Origin: a virus
Reading direction: 5' to 3' (one strand)
IMG/VR virus record: IMGVR_UViG_3300022937_000060
Span: 1-36,368 of that record
DNA: 36,368 nucleotides
This document shows, piece by piece, positions 18,065 to 26,988 of the stretch. The position numbers were made by a program, and so were the translations under genes. The notes under the pieces were generated by a model that saw only the letters and a program-made list of their open reading frames with translations, was not told the origin of the DNA and ran no database searches. Numbering within the stretch: position 1 is the stretch's first letter; each line of letters begins with the position of its first letter.

Positions 18065-19532
18065 GGTCATTCATAATAGTTCTATCTGTCTGCACTGTCC
18101 TATCTTCTGGATGTACATCTTGGCTTTCTGTAGTTACTGCTTCTGTTTTTTCTGGTTCAGTTTCAGGTGGGTTCCAGTTTTCATGTCCATTCCAAGGTTC
18201 ATGTTGTGGAACACGCTGTGGAAAACTTGCCTTTATTGCTTCAGTAGCAGCACCGCCGCCATTAAGTTGTACATCAGGGCCGCCATCAATCCAAGCAGTG
18301 CCGCCAGCGGTAATATAAGTATCGTCACCAGATAAACTATTGATTGTTCCGCCTGCTTGTATTTTACCATCAGCACCAACTTTTATTTCTAAATTTGCAC
18401 CTGCACTTTGAAAAATACTTTCATTAACAATCATATTGATATTTCTGCCAGCTTCAAAGTTAATATCTCTATCAGCAACAAAATTCATATCGACTTCTGT
18501 GTGAAAACTTATGCTATCTTGTGCATAAACATCCAGTTTACCATTGCTAGACATTTCAATCCAACAAGTTCCACGACTATTATTGATATAAATTAAATCT
18601 TCACTGGTGTGCATCAATATTTGTGCGCCAGTTCTAGTGCGCAAACGTATTAATTCGTTGTGAGGTCTAGTTACATCGCCGCCTTTGCCACTTGCTTCTT
18701 TGTTAATATATTCATAAGGTGTGTCTTGTGGAGCACCTTTACGTATTAATTTGTCATCACCGTCATCAATAACAAAACTACTGCTGCCCAAACGACTGGT
18801 ATGCACAGTTGCTTGGCTTTCTTTCAAACCAATTTTACCTTGTGGTGAGCCTCCACGCTTGTCTACAGGTCCAGGTGAGCTAAGACCTATAACAGCACTA
18901 GGAAATTCACGTTGTGCGCTACTTGAAGTAATACCTCTAATGTCATCTTCGACTAACCCTTGTTCTAATAATTGATTTACAAAGTCATCATTTACAGGAC
19001 GTTTGTATTTTATAACATTATTAGTTTGTGGTTTGGTAATTGTTTTATTATATTCACCTGCAGGTAATCTTTTTCCTTTTAATTCATTAGGAACAGGACC
19101 TGTCAACTGTTCTGTAGCAGGTTGTCCGCTAGGTAACATAAAAGTCATACCTTTTTCTGGTACACAAGCAAACCAATAACCAAATTCTCTAGTTCCTTCA
19201 ACAAATGTAACAAGAACTAAACTGCCTGGATCAGGAGGTATAGCCCAAAATCCGTAACTTTTTTGTGTATCGCTGTATTTGTCATTTTTACCAATATTGG
19301 CACTTTGTGTAATGCCATAAAACGGACTAGCATAATAAACTATAGCAGTTTGTCCTAGTGTTTCGCCTATATTACCTGCTTCAGTTGTTTTTAACAATTC
19401 AACTTCTAAACCGCCCAAATAATAAGGATCGGAATGTTTGATAACACGAGCAAGATAAGGACCTGCTTTGGATTCTTGAGGTCCTGGGTCAGCTGTGCGT
19501 TGATGTTCTGTTTGTCCTGTTGTATCTACCAT
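18060..19532 (-). CDS. gp5: Baseplate hub/needle protein gp5 without lysozyme domain
   Basis: This 490-residue protein is a gp5/VgrG-type hub spike. Residues about 25-135 form the OB-fold region (GPYLARVIKHSDPYYLGGLE, then PDPGSLVLVTFVEGTREFGYW). Residues about 260-430 are a triple beta-helix needle in VgrG style, with short alternating strands such as DINFEAGRNINMIV and IYINNSRGTCWIEM. The tail is Pro/Glu-rich and begins RVPQHEPWNGHENW, which I associate with marine gp5 proteins. T4 gp5 carries a lysozyme domain between OB-fold and needle; here the linking ~120 residues show no such domain, so peptidoglycan cleavage must come from elsewhere. The start ATG 19532 has GGA upstream, overlapping the stop of the preceding gene. 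Confidence 0.88.
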   Translation of the reverse strand: MVDTTGQTEHQRTADPGPQESKAGPYLARVIKHSDPYYLGGLEVELLKTTEAGNIGETLGQTAIVYYASPFYGITQSANIGKNDKYSDTQKSYGFWAIPPDPGSLVLVTFVEGTREFGYWFACVPEKGMTFMLPSGQPATEQLTGPVPNELKGKRLPAGEYNKTITKPQTNNVIKYKRPVNDDFVNQLLEQGLVEDDIRGITSSSAQREFPSAVIGLSSPGPVDKRGGSPQGKIGLKESQATVHTSRLGSSSFVIDDGDDKLIRKGAPQDTPYEYINKEASGKGGDVTRPHNELIRLRTRTGAQILMHTSEDLIYINNSRGTCWIEMSSNGKLDVYAQDSISFHTEVDMNFVADRDINFEAGRNINMIVNESIFQSAGANLEIKVGADGKIQAGGTINSLSGDDTYITAGGTAWIDGGPDVQLNGGGAATEAIKASFPQRVPQHEPWNGHENWNPPETEPEKTEAVTTESQDVHPEDRTVQTDRTIMNDL

Positions 19533-19537
19533 TGTTT

Positions 19538-21874
19538 TTATCCGTACGGGCTGTAAACTTCGTCTTGAGGTGTTGCATCTGTAACTTTTACTGCTTTATC
19601 CTGACTTGCAACCTGTTTAATATCACGTTCTTGATTGCGTCTACGTAAAAGTGTAAGTCTTTGCGTAAATCTACCGTTACTAAAGTTGTTTACAAGACTT
19701 GTTACTCTATATAATCCACTAAATGCGTCTACAGGTACAGTGTCTTCAGGAAAAACCATTGTTCCTATTTCTTCACTATAATCAACAGGTGTTCTAAAAT
19801 TAATTAAGATATCAGTTTCACCACGTTGATATTCTATATCACCATTTTCAGTTTCATTTTGATCAATATCTTTAGCAGTATAGTTGCCCATGCCGCTATC
19901 AAACACATAATAAGGGTCACCAAGTATTTCTAGCTCTAAACTTACTAAATCTACATCACTGTTAATAATTATGTCGTGGAACATACGTGCAGTTCTAATT
20001 TTATTGTTGTCAATGCCGGCTCCGCCGCCACCTTGTGAACTTGTTCTTAGTTTATCAACTGCAAGAACTGCTCCTGTGCTACTAATAGCACTTGTAGGAT
20101 CATTTAATGTAAGTTGCCCATCTTTCTCTTGAGTAACTTTCATTTGTGTACCACCGGTTTTGAAACTGGTATTGTTTTGACCTGAATCAGCCATAGTTGC
20201 TGTAAAGAATGCAGCGTTTATTTGAATATCAAAGTTTAATATATCTTTGCTCTCACCAGTGTATATGTAATTGTATTCTTTTACAACTTTTTCTTGTAAT
20301 GCATTGTAATTTAGCCCTGGATCTGTAGGTTTTTGGAAATGGCTTGAATGTACCATATAAGGAACAATTTTATAATGATATGTTTGCGCAGGATTACCAT
20401 TCAATTGTTCAGTTTGTGCTCCAGGTTTAATGTAAACTTCGCTGATTATCTTAAACCATTCAATCATTCCGTTTTCATCTGGTGCTCTTTCTTTAACATT
20501 CTTTGCCCAATCACTGGTTAGCATTACTTCTTCAATAATTCTTGTTACTTTAGCACCACTAGGAAATGAAAATACACGCTCATTTGGACTGATAACGTTT
20601 TTACCTCGAGTCATAACTTTGTTTTTACTGTCATACACTTGTCCAGTTTGTGCCATAGGTGCTTGACCCATGTCTTGGAAAGCATCAATTATCCTGCTTG
20701 AACCTAAACCATTAACACTACCTGCATCTTGAGACAATCTTGACAATCCTTCGCCGATATTGCTTCGTGTAAACACTTGTCCAGTAATCATACTGATAAA
20801 TGCTTCAAAATCTTGTGGTGCTTGTGCTCCTAAGAATCCTGTAATACCTTGGAATAGTCCATTTATGTCGCCTTCCTTAAAACTGGTAAGCAATCCGCCT
20901 ATACTTGCACTGAACCCGCCTCCAAAACCGCCTCCAAATGCTCCACCTAATGCTCCACCTAGTGCATTTTGCGCAATATTTTTATTTCCGCTTAGAGCGC
21001 CACCGATAATTCCTCCTACAGCTCCTTTTACAATGTTTCCAAATAATCCGCCACCTTTTCTTCTATTAGAAGAACCTGGTTGTGTTGCTCCTTGATCATT
21101 GTTACTTAAAGTTTGTGCTGGAGTTAAGCTGGTTGCAAAATCATTTGGAAAGCTAATAACAATTTCGTCAGCTGTGTTTTGTTTGTTTGCTTTTCTTAGT
21201 TCTTCAAAGCGGCCATTCATAATAGTTGTTAGACTTTGTTCACCACTTTGTAAGATTTCTACAACACTGCTACCTTTAATAGCTGTATCTGTTTTGGTTT
21301 GTTCAACATTATCTAAAAATGCTTGTTCATTCCAAGGAATACATTCAATAGTATAAGTTGATCCTTTGTCATTTATTGCAAATTCTACATTTGTAAATTT
21401 CAAAGGAAACATTCTTTTCAAATTGCGGCCGTCTTCAACTACAAGTATGTCTCCGTCGTCATCATATCCAATAAATTCAACTGTAAGCAAGAAAGGTGCT
21501 TGTAAATAGTTTGTATAACCTGCTGTTGTTGCTGCAATTTGCAAGGTTTGCAAAAATAAACCCATACTGTAAGGTTCTGTAACAGAAAATTCAATATATG
21601 TTGCGTTTGTAGTACGAGTTTTGCTGTTTGGAACCATCAAACCTTCAATACTAACATCATCTATAAAATATTCTAGTTTCTTTCCTATTAAATCTTCATA
21701 TGCTGTGGTAACTTTATTTTCTGCACCACCGCCACTGCGAAAGATTTGCAGTAACGGCTCGCTTACTCTATATGTTTCATCAGGCATGTTTACTTCATCA
21801 ACTGTTAATACTGACAAAGTAAAAACATTATTGAAACTTGCAAATTGATGCAACATATTAGGTTTTATAGCCAT
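19538..21874 (-). CDS. Probable baseplate hub protein (gp27-like) with Gly-rich insert
   Basis: This 778-residue protein is a virion structural protein and probably the hub tube component that binds gp5. The N-terminal ~210 residues are beta-rich (FSVTEPYSMGLFLQTLQIAA, then FLLTVEFIGYDDDGDI). The C-terminus ends in GLYRVTSLVNNFSNGRFTQR-LTLLRRR, a pattern seen in hub proteins of the gp27/gpD type, which bind just above the spike. Between them, residues about 270-331 are almost only Gly, Ala, Phe and Ile (IVKGAVGGIIGGALSG), like the low-complexity part of the protein encoded at 16444-18039. T4 gp27 is about 390 residues, so the identification is an inference from position next to gp5 and from the ends. 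The start overlaps the gp53 stop (TAATG). Confidence 0.6.
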   Translation of the reverse strand: MAIKPNMLHQFASFNNVFTLSVLTVDEVNMPDETYRVSEPLLQIFRSGGGAENKVTTAYEDLIGKKLEYFIDDVSIEGLMVPNSKTRTTNATYIEFSVTEPYSMGLFLQTLQIAATTAGYTNYLQAPFLLTVEFIGYDDDGDILVVEDGRNLKRMFPLKFTNVEFAINDKGSTYTIECIPWNEQAFLDNVEQTKTDTAIKGSSVVEILQSGEQSLTTIMNGRFEELRKANKQNTADEIVISFPNDFATSLTPAQTLSNNDQGATQPGSSNRRKGGGLFGNIVKGAVGGIIGGALSGNKNIAQNALGGALGGAFGGGFGGGFSASIGGLLTSFKEGDINGLFQGITGFLGAQAPQDFEAFISMITGQVFTRSNIGEGLSRLSQDAGSVNGLGSSRIIDAFQDMGQAPMAQTGQVYDSKNKVMTRGKNVISPNERVFSFPSGAKVTRIIEEVMLTSDWAKNVKERAPDENGMIEWFKIISEVYIKPGAQTEQLNGNPAQTYHYKIVPYMVHSSHFQKPTDPGLNYNALQEKVVKEYNYIYTGESKDILNFDIQINAAFFTATMADSGQNNTSFKTGGTQMKVTQEKDGQLTLNDPTSAISSTGAVLAVDKLRTSSQGGGGAGIDNNKIRTARMFHDIIINSDVDLVSLELEILGDPYYVFDSGMGNYTAKDIDQNETENGDIEYQRGETDILINFRTPVDYSEEIGTMVFPEDTVPVDAFSGLYRVTSLVNNFSNGRFTQRLTLLRRRNQERDIKQVASQDKAVKVTDATPQDEVYSPYG

Positions 21875-22176
21875 TAGATACCCAGTGCCTTTTGTAAAGA
21901 ACTTTGTTTTGGTAGAAATATTTTTGTTCCTGCTTTCATATCAAACACAGGATCTTTCAATACATCTAAATTACGTTGTGCAAAGACCCACCACAGTTTA
22001 GGTGTACCGTAAAGGTCAAATGCTAATAGATCTGGTCTATTGTTGTATTGTGCTTCTACTGTATAAAGAAAATCGTCGTCATCTGCAGGTACAGGACGTA
22101 TTTTAAGTAAATCTAGTTCGCCACTTGCTGTTACAGTGGTAGTTGCATACGGACTTGTTTTAGTATAACTTGCCAT
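21874..22176 (-). CDS. gp53: Baseplate wedge protein gp53
   Basis: This 100-residue protein matches the gp53 wedge family, which joins wedges into the baseplate ring. The core YNNRPDLLAFDLYGTPKLWW-VFAQRN at about residues 45-70 is the family signature, and DMKAGTKIFLPKQ near the C-terminus resembles the short LysM-like end seen in related proteins. T4 gp53 is 196 residues, so this is a short form with only the central domain. It overlaps both neighbours by one base, and both junctions read ATCTAATGGC, which implies translational coupling across the three genes. Confidence 0.85.
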   Translation of the reverse strand: MASYTKTSPYATTTVTASGELDLLKIRPVPADDDDFLYTVEAQYNNRPDLLAFDLYGTPKLWWVFAQRNLDVLKDPVFDMKAGTKIFLPKQSSLQKALGI

Positions 22177-23009
22177 TAGATAAATCCTTTATCTGTTAAG
22201 TCTCCATTTATAAACTTATCAAGGCTAAATTCTGCAATTCTACCTCTACTGTAAGTTGGACGTACTGTAATTGCTATTGTACTGTTTGTTGGAACCATTT
22301 GATATTGCGGAGCATAGGATCCTTCTTGCTGAGAATTAATAGGAACCCTTATATAATCAACGTTATTAGGTAAATCACTAACAAAACTTGTAATTACTAC
22401 TGGAACATTGTTCAAAACAAAGTCTCCATACCCATTTAATTTACATAAAGGCGGTGGAGCACCTTTGTTGCTGCTATCCCCGTAGAACATTTTTGTTACA
22501 GCACGGAAGAAATGTGTTGCTGCTAACCAATACTGTCCTTCTTCTTCGCTTTGAACAGGAAATTCACCTGTAATTGCAATCTCGTTTACACTACTATTAA
22601 CATATTGAGGATAAGTATAGTTAGTATGTACGGGTGCAATGCTGTCATAATTGGCCATGTATTGAACAGCAATAGTAGGAACTATAGGAAAGACAACATT
22701 ATATCCTGTGTCAGCTAAAGGAGACAACAAAGGACTAGATCTAAAAGTGGCAAGATCGGGTACGCTTATTTTTACACGCCAATCCTCACCTAAATCTGTA
22801 TTTAATGGAGCCATAGCAGCAACTTTTGCTTCACGTTTTACAGGTTCACCCCCAGGAGGAATGTTTCTTGCACGATGTCTACTCATTAATAGATTAGCAT
22901 TTGAGCCTGTAAAATCACTGTAGGATTGTTTGGTATACCTGCCAGAAGTTCCGAATTGCGATAATTCACTTCCTGTACTTCTAGGTGGTGTTTGAAATGT
23001 ATTTGCCAT
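22176..23009 (-). CDS. Tail tube cap/baseplate structural protein (gp48/gp54-like)
   Basis: This 277-residue protein is the first gene of the minus-strand late block. The N-terminal ~60 residues are polar and disordered-looking. The rest is beta-rich: DWRVKISVPDL, then VVFPIVPTIAVQYMANYDSI and VNEIAITGEFPVQSEEEGQY-W, then FFRAVTKMFYG and GAPPPLCKLNGYGDFVLNNV-PVVITSF. I associate this arrangement with a conserved marine T4-like tail protein often annotated as a gp48-like tube cap. Its place before gp53, the hub candidate and gp5 agrees with a role at the tail tube/baseplate interface. The exact T4 equivalent (gp48 or gp54) is not settled. The start is ATG 23009, with AGGAGA upstream and a late-type promoter at 23026-23033. 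Confidence 0.65.
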   Translation of the reverse strand: MANTFQTPPRSTGSELSQFGTSGRYTKQSYSDFTGSNANLLMSRHRARNIPPGGEPVKREAKVAAMAPLNTDLGEDWRVKISVPDLATFRSSPLLSPLADTGYNVVFPIVPTIAVQYMANYDSIAPVHTNYTYPQYVNSSVNEIAITGEFPVQSEEEGQYWLAATHFFRAVTKMFYGDSSNKGAPPPLCKLNGYGDFVLNNVPVVITSFVSDLPNNVDYIRVPINSQQEGSYAPQYQMVPTNSTIAITVRPTYSRGRIAEFSLDKFINGDLTDKGFI

Positions 23010-23025
23010 TGATGTCTCCTATACA

Positions 23026-23033
23026 TTATTTAG
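23026..23033 (-). promoter_or_regulatory. Late-type promoter for the baseplate block
   Basis: The minus strand reads CTAAATAA (ACTAAATA if shifted by one), sharing the TAAATA core of the T4 late consensus. It lies 17 nt upstream of the first gene of the minus-strand late block, with AGGAGA between it and the ATG. The same ACTAAATA form occurs before the gene at 27932. Confidence 0.55.
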
Positions 23034-23062
23034 TTGACAAAATTAAGTGCATAGTTTATTAT
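23034..23062 (+). promoter_or_regulatory. Sigma70-type early promoter for gp55
   Basis: TTGACA (23034-23039), a 17-nt spacer and TATTAT (23057-23062) form a near-consensus host promoter. Transcription would start about 12 nt before the TTG start of gp55, with AGGAG at 23071-23075. It abuts the oppositely directed late promoter at 23026-23033. Confidence 0.8.
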
Positions 23063-23081
23063 ATTATAAAAGGAGTCTATA

Positions 23082-23912
23082 TTGGCTAGAAAAGTAAACT
23101 ATTTGAACAACAAAGACATGCTTGCCGAGATACACAAGTCAAAAACTACATTTTGCAGTTATGTTTCGCCCGAGTATGCCGATTATGATATTATATTACC
23201 ATCAATAGATAAAATTAATATTAGAACAATAGCCGAAGCTAAAAGAGGTAAGGCTAAAAAACAAGGACAAGCTGCTTATGATGAAGCAAAAGCCAATGGA
23301 AAAAAGGTAAAACTTGCTGATTTTGAAGTAGATTACAGAACAATTGAAAAAACTGATTTAATTTTTCGTGTAATGATGTTTGATCACATTCCAGAGGAAC
23401 CAGGACGTAAGAAAAATCCTAAAACTGTCGCAGATCACAAGACAAAACTAAATTTTCCTCCATTTCAACATTTCAAATTCAATGATAACGACGAACTTGT
23501 GTGCGTAGGTAAGAGTCATTGGCAAGGTGGTATGGAAAATGGACACTTTAGCAAGGATCATGGCAAAGCAACCAACAAACTTGCAATGATGTGGCTGAAA
23601 CTAGTAGACAGATACGCTACTAGAGGCAATGTTCGCGGGTACACTTACAAAGATGAAATGAAAGGTCAAGCAATCTTACAACTTTCACAGATAGGACTAC
23701 AATTTGATGAATCTAAATCCAATAACCCCTTTGCTTATTATACCGCTGCTGTTACTAATAGCTTTGTGCGTGTTATTAACCTAGAGAAACGCAATCAAAA
23801 CATACGTGATGACATACTTGAAATGAACAATTACAATCCAAGTTATACAAGACTACACCAAGGCGAGTGGGAAGCTGCTCTAAAACGTCAAGAGGAACAA
23901 AAATCAGGTTGA
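23082..23912 (+). CDS. gp55: Late-transcription sigma factor gp55, with a large insertion
   Basis: gp55 is the phage sigma-like factor that directs host RNA polymerase to late promoters. Residues 6-20 (NYLNNKDMLAEIHKSK) align by eye with the start of T4 gp55 (YNYVNNKELLQAI). Residues about 155-240 align with its core: MMWLKLVDRYATRGNVRGYT-YKDEMKGQAI, then FDESKSNNPFAYYTAAVTNS-FVRVI. Between them lies an extra block of roughly 125 residues (about 22-150) with Lys-rich helix and PPFQHFKF segments that T4 gp55 (185 residues) lacks. The T4 C-terminal clamp-binding motif (hydrophobic-acidic, ending near DFLYE) is not visible; the protein ends KRQEEQKSG. The start is TTG 23082, 6 nt after AGGAG; no better start exists nearby. 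A sigma70-type promoter precedes it, as expected for a gene that must be made before late transcription. Confidence 0.87.
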   Translation: MARKVNYLNNKDMLAEIHKSKTTFCSYVSPEYADYDIILPSIDKINIRTIAEAKRGKAKKQGQAAYDEAKANGKKVKLADFEVDYRTIEKTDLIFRVMMFDHIPEEPGRKKNPKTVADHKTKLNFPPFQHFKFNDNDELVCVGKSHWQGGMENGHFSKDHGKATNKLAMMWLKLVDRYATRGNVRGYTYKDEMKGQAILQLSQIGLQFDESKSNNPFAYYTAAVTNSFVRVINLEKRNQNIRDDILEMNNYNPSYTRLHQGEWEAALKRQEEQKSG

Positions 23913-23937
23913 TTTTGTTAGATTTTCTTGCTATAGT
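23909..23937 (+). promoter_or_regulatory. Sigma70-type promoter for gp47-gp46
   Basis: TTGATT (23909-23914), a 17-nt spacer and TATAGT (23932-23937) lie at the 3' end of gp55 and in the 48-nt gap before gp47. Transcription would start near 23944, just before the CGGAG ribosome site (23949-23953). Each box differs from consensus by one or two bases. Confidence 0.65.
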
Positions 23938-23960
23938 AGTATTCAATACGGAGAAATCAT

Positions 23961-24974
23961 TTGTTTAAGAAAGCAGCAGTGTTCACTGACATACACTTAG
24001 GTATGAAGGGTAACTCACGAGTACACAATCACGATTGTGAACAGTATATCAACTGGTATATAGAACAAGCACAAGCAAATAATTGCGAGACAGGCATCTT
24101 TTGCGGCGACTGGCACCATAATAGGAACAGTCTTAACCTTACAACCATGGATACAACTATCAAGTTGTTAGAGAAGTTAGGTGAATCCTTTGAAAAGTTC
24201 TATATGTTTGCTGGTAACCACGACTTGTACTACAAAGACAAGCGTGATGTAAAGTCAACTGAGTTTGCAAAGCACATTCCAGGTATTACAGTGGTAGATA
24301 GCATTCAAGTTATCGAAGATGTAGCACTGGTTCCGTGGTTAGTAGGTGATGAATGGCGTAGGATAGAGAAGATACAGGCCAAATACCTGTTTGGACACTT
24401 TGAACTGCCCAGCTTTTATATGAATGCTATGGTACAGATGCCCGATCATGGTGAACTAAAGTCAGAACACTTCAAGAACCAAGAGTATGTGTTCAGTGGA
24501 CACTTCCACAAGCGTCAGAAGCAAGGTAAGATCCACTACATCGGTAATGCTTTTCCTCACAACTATGCAGATGCTTGGGACGATGACCGCGGTATGATGA
24601 TATTAGACCGTGAGAACAATGCAGAACCAGAATACCTTAACTGGGAAGACTGTCCTAAGTACCGTACAGTAAAGCTATCTCAGTTGATTGACGAACAGGA
24701 CACACTTATCAAGCCAAACATGTACTTGAGAGTTAACTTGGACATTGACATCAGCTACGAAGAAGCAAGTTTTATCAAAGAAACATTCATAGAACGCTTC
24801 GGTTGTAGAGAAATTACTCTTATTCCACAGAAACAACTAGAAGAAATTAATACAGACCTTGACATTACACAATTTGAGAGTGTCGATCAAATTGTAAGCA
24901 AGGAGATTCAAAGTATTGACACAGACAGTTTTAATAAAAAGCTGCTATTGGACATTTATAACGAGCTAGTATGA
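23961..24974 (+). CDS. gp47: Recombination endonuclease subunit gp47 (SbcD/Mre11-like)
   Basis: This 337-residue protein is the nuclease subunit of the gp46/gp47 complex, which resects DNA ends for recombination-dependent replication and host DNA breakdown. It shows the calcineurin-like phosphoesterase metal motifs in order: D10 and H12 in FTDIHLG, GDWHHN at 49-54, GNHD at 85-88, then FGHFE near 145 and SGHFHKRQ near 180. The length agrees with T4 gp47 (339). The start is TTG 23961 (leu codon), 7 nt after CGGAG; the metal motif begins only nine residues in, so no later start is possible. It overlaps gp46 by ATGA, the usual coupling of the two subunits. Confidence 0.95.
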   Translation: MFKKAAVFTDIHLGMKGNSRVHNHDCEQYINWYIEQAQANNCETGIFCGDWHHNRNSLNLTTMDTTIKLLEKLGESFEKFYMFAGNHDLYYKDKRDVKSTEFAKHIPGITVVDSIQVIEDVALVPWLVGDEWRRIEKIQAKYLFGHFELPSFYMNAMVQMPDHGELKSEHFKNQEYVFSGHFHKRQKQGKIHYIGNAFPHNYADAWDDDRGMMILDRENNAEPEYLNWEDCPKYRTVKLSQLIDEQDTLIKPNMYLRVNLDIDISYEEASFIKETFIERFGCREITLIPQKQLEEINTDLDITQFESVDQIVSKEIQSIDTDSFNKKLLLDIYNELV

Positions 24975-26749
24975 TAAAAATTAGAGACTTAACCGTAAAA
25001 AACTTCATGAGTGTGGGTAATGTTACCCAAGCAGTTGATTTTAACAAAGAACAACTCACTCTAGTACTTGGTGAGAACCTCGATCAAGGCGGTGACGACA
25101 CTGGATCACGTAACGGTACAGGTAAGACTACTATTATCAACGCATTGAGTTATGCATTGTATGGTCAAGCACTGACCAACATTAAAAGAAACAACCTAAT
25201 TAACAAAACCAATAGCAAAGGCATGTTGGTTACACTTAATTTTGACAAGGGCGGTAACAGTTATCGCATTGAACGTGGTAGATCACCTAATGTACTCAAG
25301 TTTTACATCAACAATCACGAGCAAGTTGATGCAAACATAGATGAATCACAAGGTGATAGTAGAGAAACACAAAAATCTATATCAGAACTGTTAGGTATGA
25401 GTCACGATATGTTCAAACATATTGTTGCACTTAACACTTATACCGAACCTTTCCTCAGCATGAGAGCAAATGACCAACGTGCTATCATCGAACAGCTACT
25501 TGGCATTACTATTCTTACAGAAAAAGCAGAACTACTTAAAGAAAAAGTTAAACAGACCAAAGATTTTATCACAGAAGAAACTCTAAAGATCAATGCTATT
25601 GAAGCAAGCAACAAAAAAATACAACAAAGTATCGAAACACTTGTGGGTAGACAACGTGCTTGGGAAGCAAAGCGTAGAGAAGATGTAAAAAAACTTGAAA
25701 CTGCTATAGAAGAACTGGAAAAACTAGATATTGAAGCTGAATTAGAAGCACATGACAAACTTACTAATTGGACTGAGCTTAATAATCGTATAACTAGTTT
25801 GAATAAAGAAAAAGCAACACTTGAAAGTGCATTATTAAGAGCAACTAAAGGTGTTGACAAAGCACAGAAGGATATTACAGATTTAGATGACGCTATTTGT
25901 TATACTTGCGGTCAAGAACTTCATGCAGACAAGAAAAAAGAAATTGAAACCCGCAAACAAAAAGAATTAAGCGATGCACTTGCTTATCAAACTGAAGTCG
26001 CTGACAAACTTGAAGCAACTATAGGCTTTTTAACCGAAATTGGACACATAAACGGACGTCCAAACACGTTTTATGAAAGTGCAAAAGAAGCATACGAACA
26101 CAGAAACAACGTAGATAATTTACGCAAAGCACTGATAAGTAAAACGCAAGAAGAAGATCCTTATCAGGCACAGATTGATGATTTGAATACCACAGCAATA
26201 CAGGAAATTGATTGGAATTCGGTTAATACTTTAACAAATCACAAAGAACATCAAGAGTTTCTCCTTAAACTTTTGACAAACAAAGACTCGTTCATTCGCA
26301 AAAAGATCATTGATCAAAACTTAGCGTACTTGAACAACAGGCTAACATATTATTTAGACAAACTAGGCTTACCACATCAGGTCAAGTTCTTAAATGATCT
26401 CTCTGTTGAGATTACACAACTTGGACAAGACTTAGACTTTGACAACCTATCACGAGGCGAACGCAACAGGCTAATACTAGGCATGAGCTGGGCATTTAGA
26501 GATGTTTGGGAATCATTGTACCAAGGCATCAACTTGTTGTTCATCGACGAGCTTATCGACTCAGGTATGGACACAGCTGGTGTTGAAAATGCATTGGCTG
26601 CTCTTAAAAAGATGGGCAGAGAACGTAGTAAAAATGTTTTCCTTATCTCACACAAAGACGAACTAGTTGGTAGAGTCAATCATGTTATGAAAGTTATCAA
26701 AGAGAATGGCTTTACTTCATATGAAAACGATATTGACATAGTAGAATGA
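24971..26749 (+). CDS. gp46: Recombination endonuclease subunit gp46 (SbcC/Rad50-like)
   Basis: This 592-residue ABC-type ATPase is the partner of gp47. The Walker A motif is GSRNGTGKTT at 45-54, followed by a long heptad-rich coiled coil (about 180-300 and 320-440) with a zinc hook CYTC at C310 and C313 in the middle. The ABC signature LSRGERNR is at about 493-500, Walker B LLFIDE at 522-527, and an SHKDE switch segment follows near 560. All catalytic elements of a Rad50-type protein are present and the length is near T4 gp46 (560). The start codon overlaps the gp47 stop and the stop overlaps the next start (ATGA both times), so it is in the middle of a tightly coupled operon. Confidence 0.95.
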   Translation: MIKIRDLTVKNFMSVGNVTQAVDFNKEQLTLVLGENLDQGGDDTGSRNGTGKTTIINALSYALYGQALTNIKRNNLINKTNSKGMLVTLNFDKGGNSYRIERGRSPNVLKFYINNHEQVDANIDESQGDSRETQKSISELLGMSHDMFKHIVALNTYTEPFLSMRANDQRAIIEQLLGITILTEKAELLKEKVKQTKDFITEETLKINAIEASNKKIQQSIETLVGRQRAWEAKRREDVKKLETAIEELEKLDIEAELEAHDKLTNWTELNNRITSLNKEKATLESALLRATKGVDKAQKDITDLDDAICYTCGQELHADKKKEIETRKQKELSDALAYQTEVADKLEATIGFLTEIGHINGRPNTFYESAKEAYEHRNNVDNLRKALISKTQEEDPYQAQIDDLNTTAIQEIDWNSVNTLTNHKEHQEFLLKLLTNKDSFIRKKIIDQNLAYLNNRLTYYLDKLGLPHQVKFLNDLSVEITQLGQDLDFDNLSRGERNRLILGMSWAFRDVWESLYQGINLLFIDELIDSGMDTAGVENALAALKKMGRERSKNVFLISHKDELVGRVNHVMKVIKENGFTSYENDIDIVE

Positions 26750-26985
26750 CAGACGATACACACGACTTGTTGATGCAAAAAGTTATGGACTACCTCAAAG
26801 CAAGTGAGGAGTTTGAAACACGGCCTAGTAAGAATACTAGTCGCACAGCAAGGCGTGAACTACGAGAACTAATGAGGCTGGCAAAAACAAGGCAAGACGA
26901 AATAATGGCTCACTATAATGAAGTACTAGAAGGCTTTCGTAAAGATCAAAAATGGCAAGGCAGAAGAAAATATCCGCTTATATAA
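26746..26985 (+). CDS. Small conserved protein downstream of gp46
   Basis: This 79-residue, charged, mostly helical protein (KVMDYLKASEEFETRPSKNT, then SRTARRELRELMRLAKTRQD) has no motif I can link to a function. Its placement directly after gp46 with an ATGA overlap, and its composition, fit a small protein I have seen at this position in marine T4-like phages. It may act with the recombination complex, but only the linkage suggests that. Confidence 0.75.
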   Translation: MTDDTHDLLMQKVMDYLKASEEFETRPSKNTSRTARRELRELMRLAKTRQDEIMAHYNEVLEGFRKDQKWQGRRKYPLI

Positions 26986-26988
26986 TGT

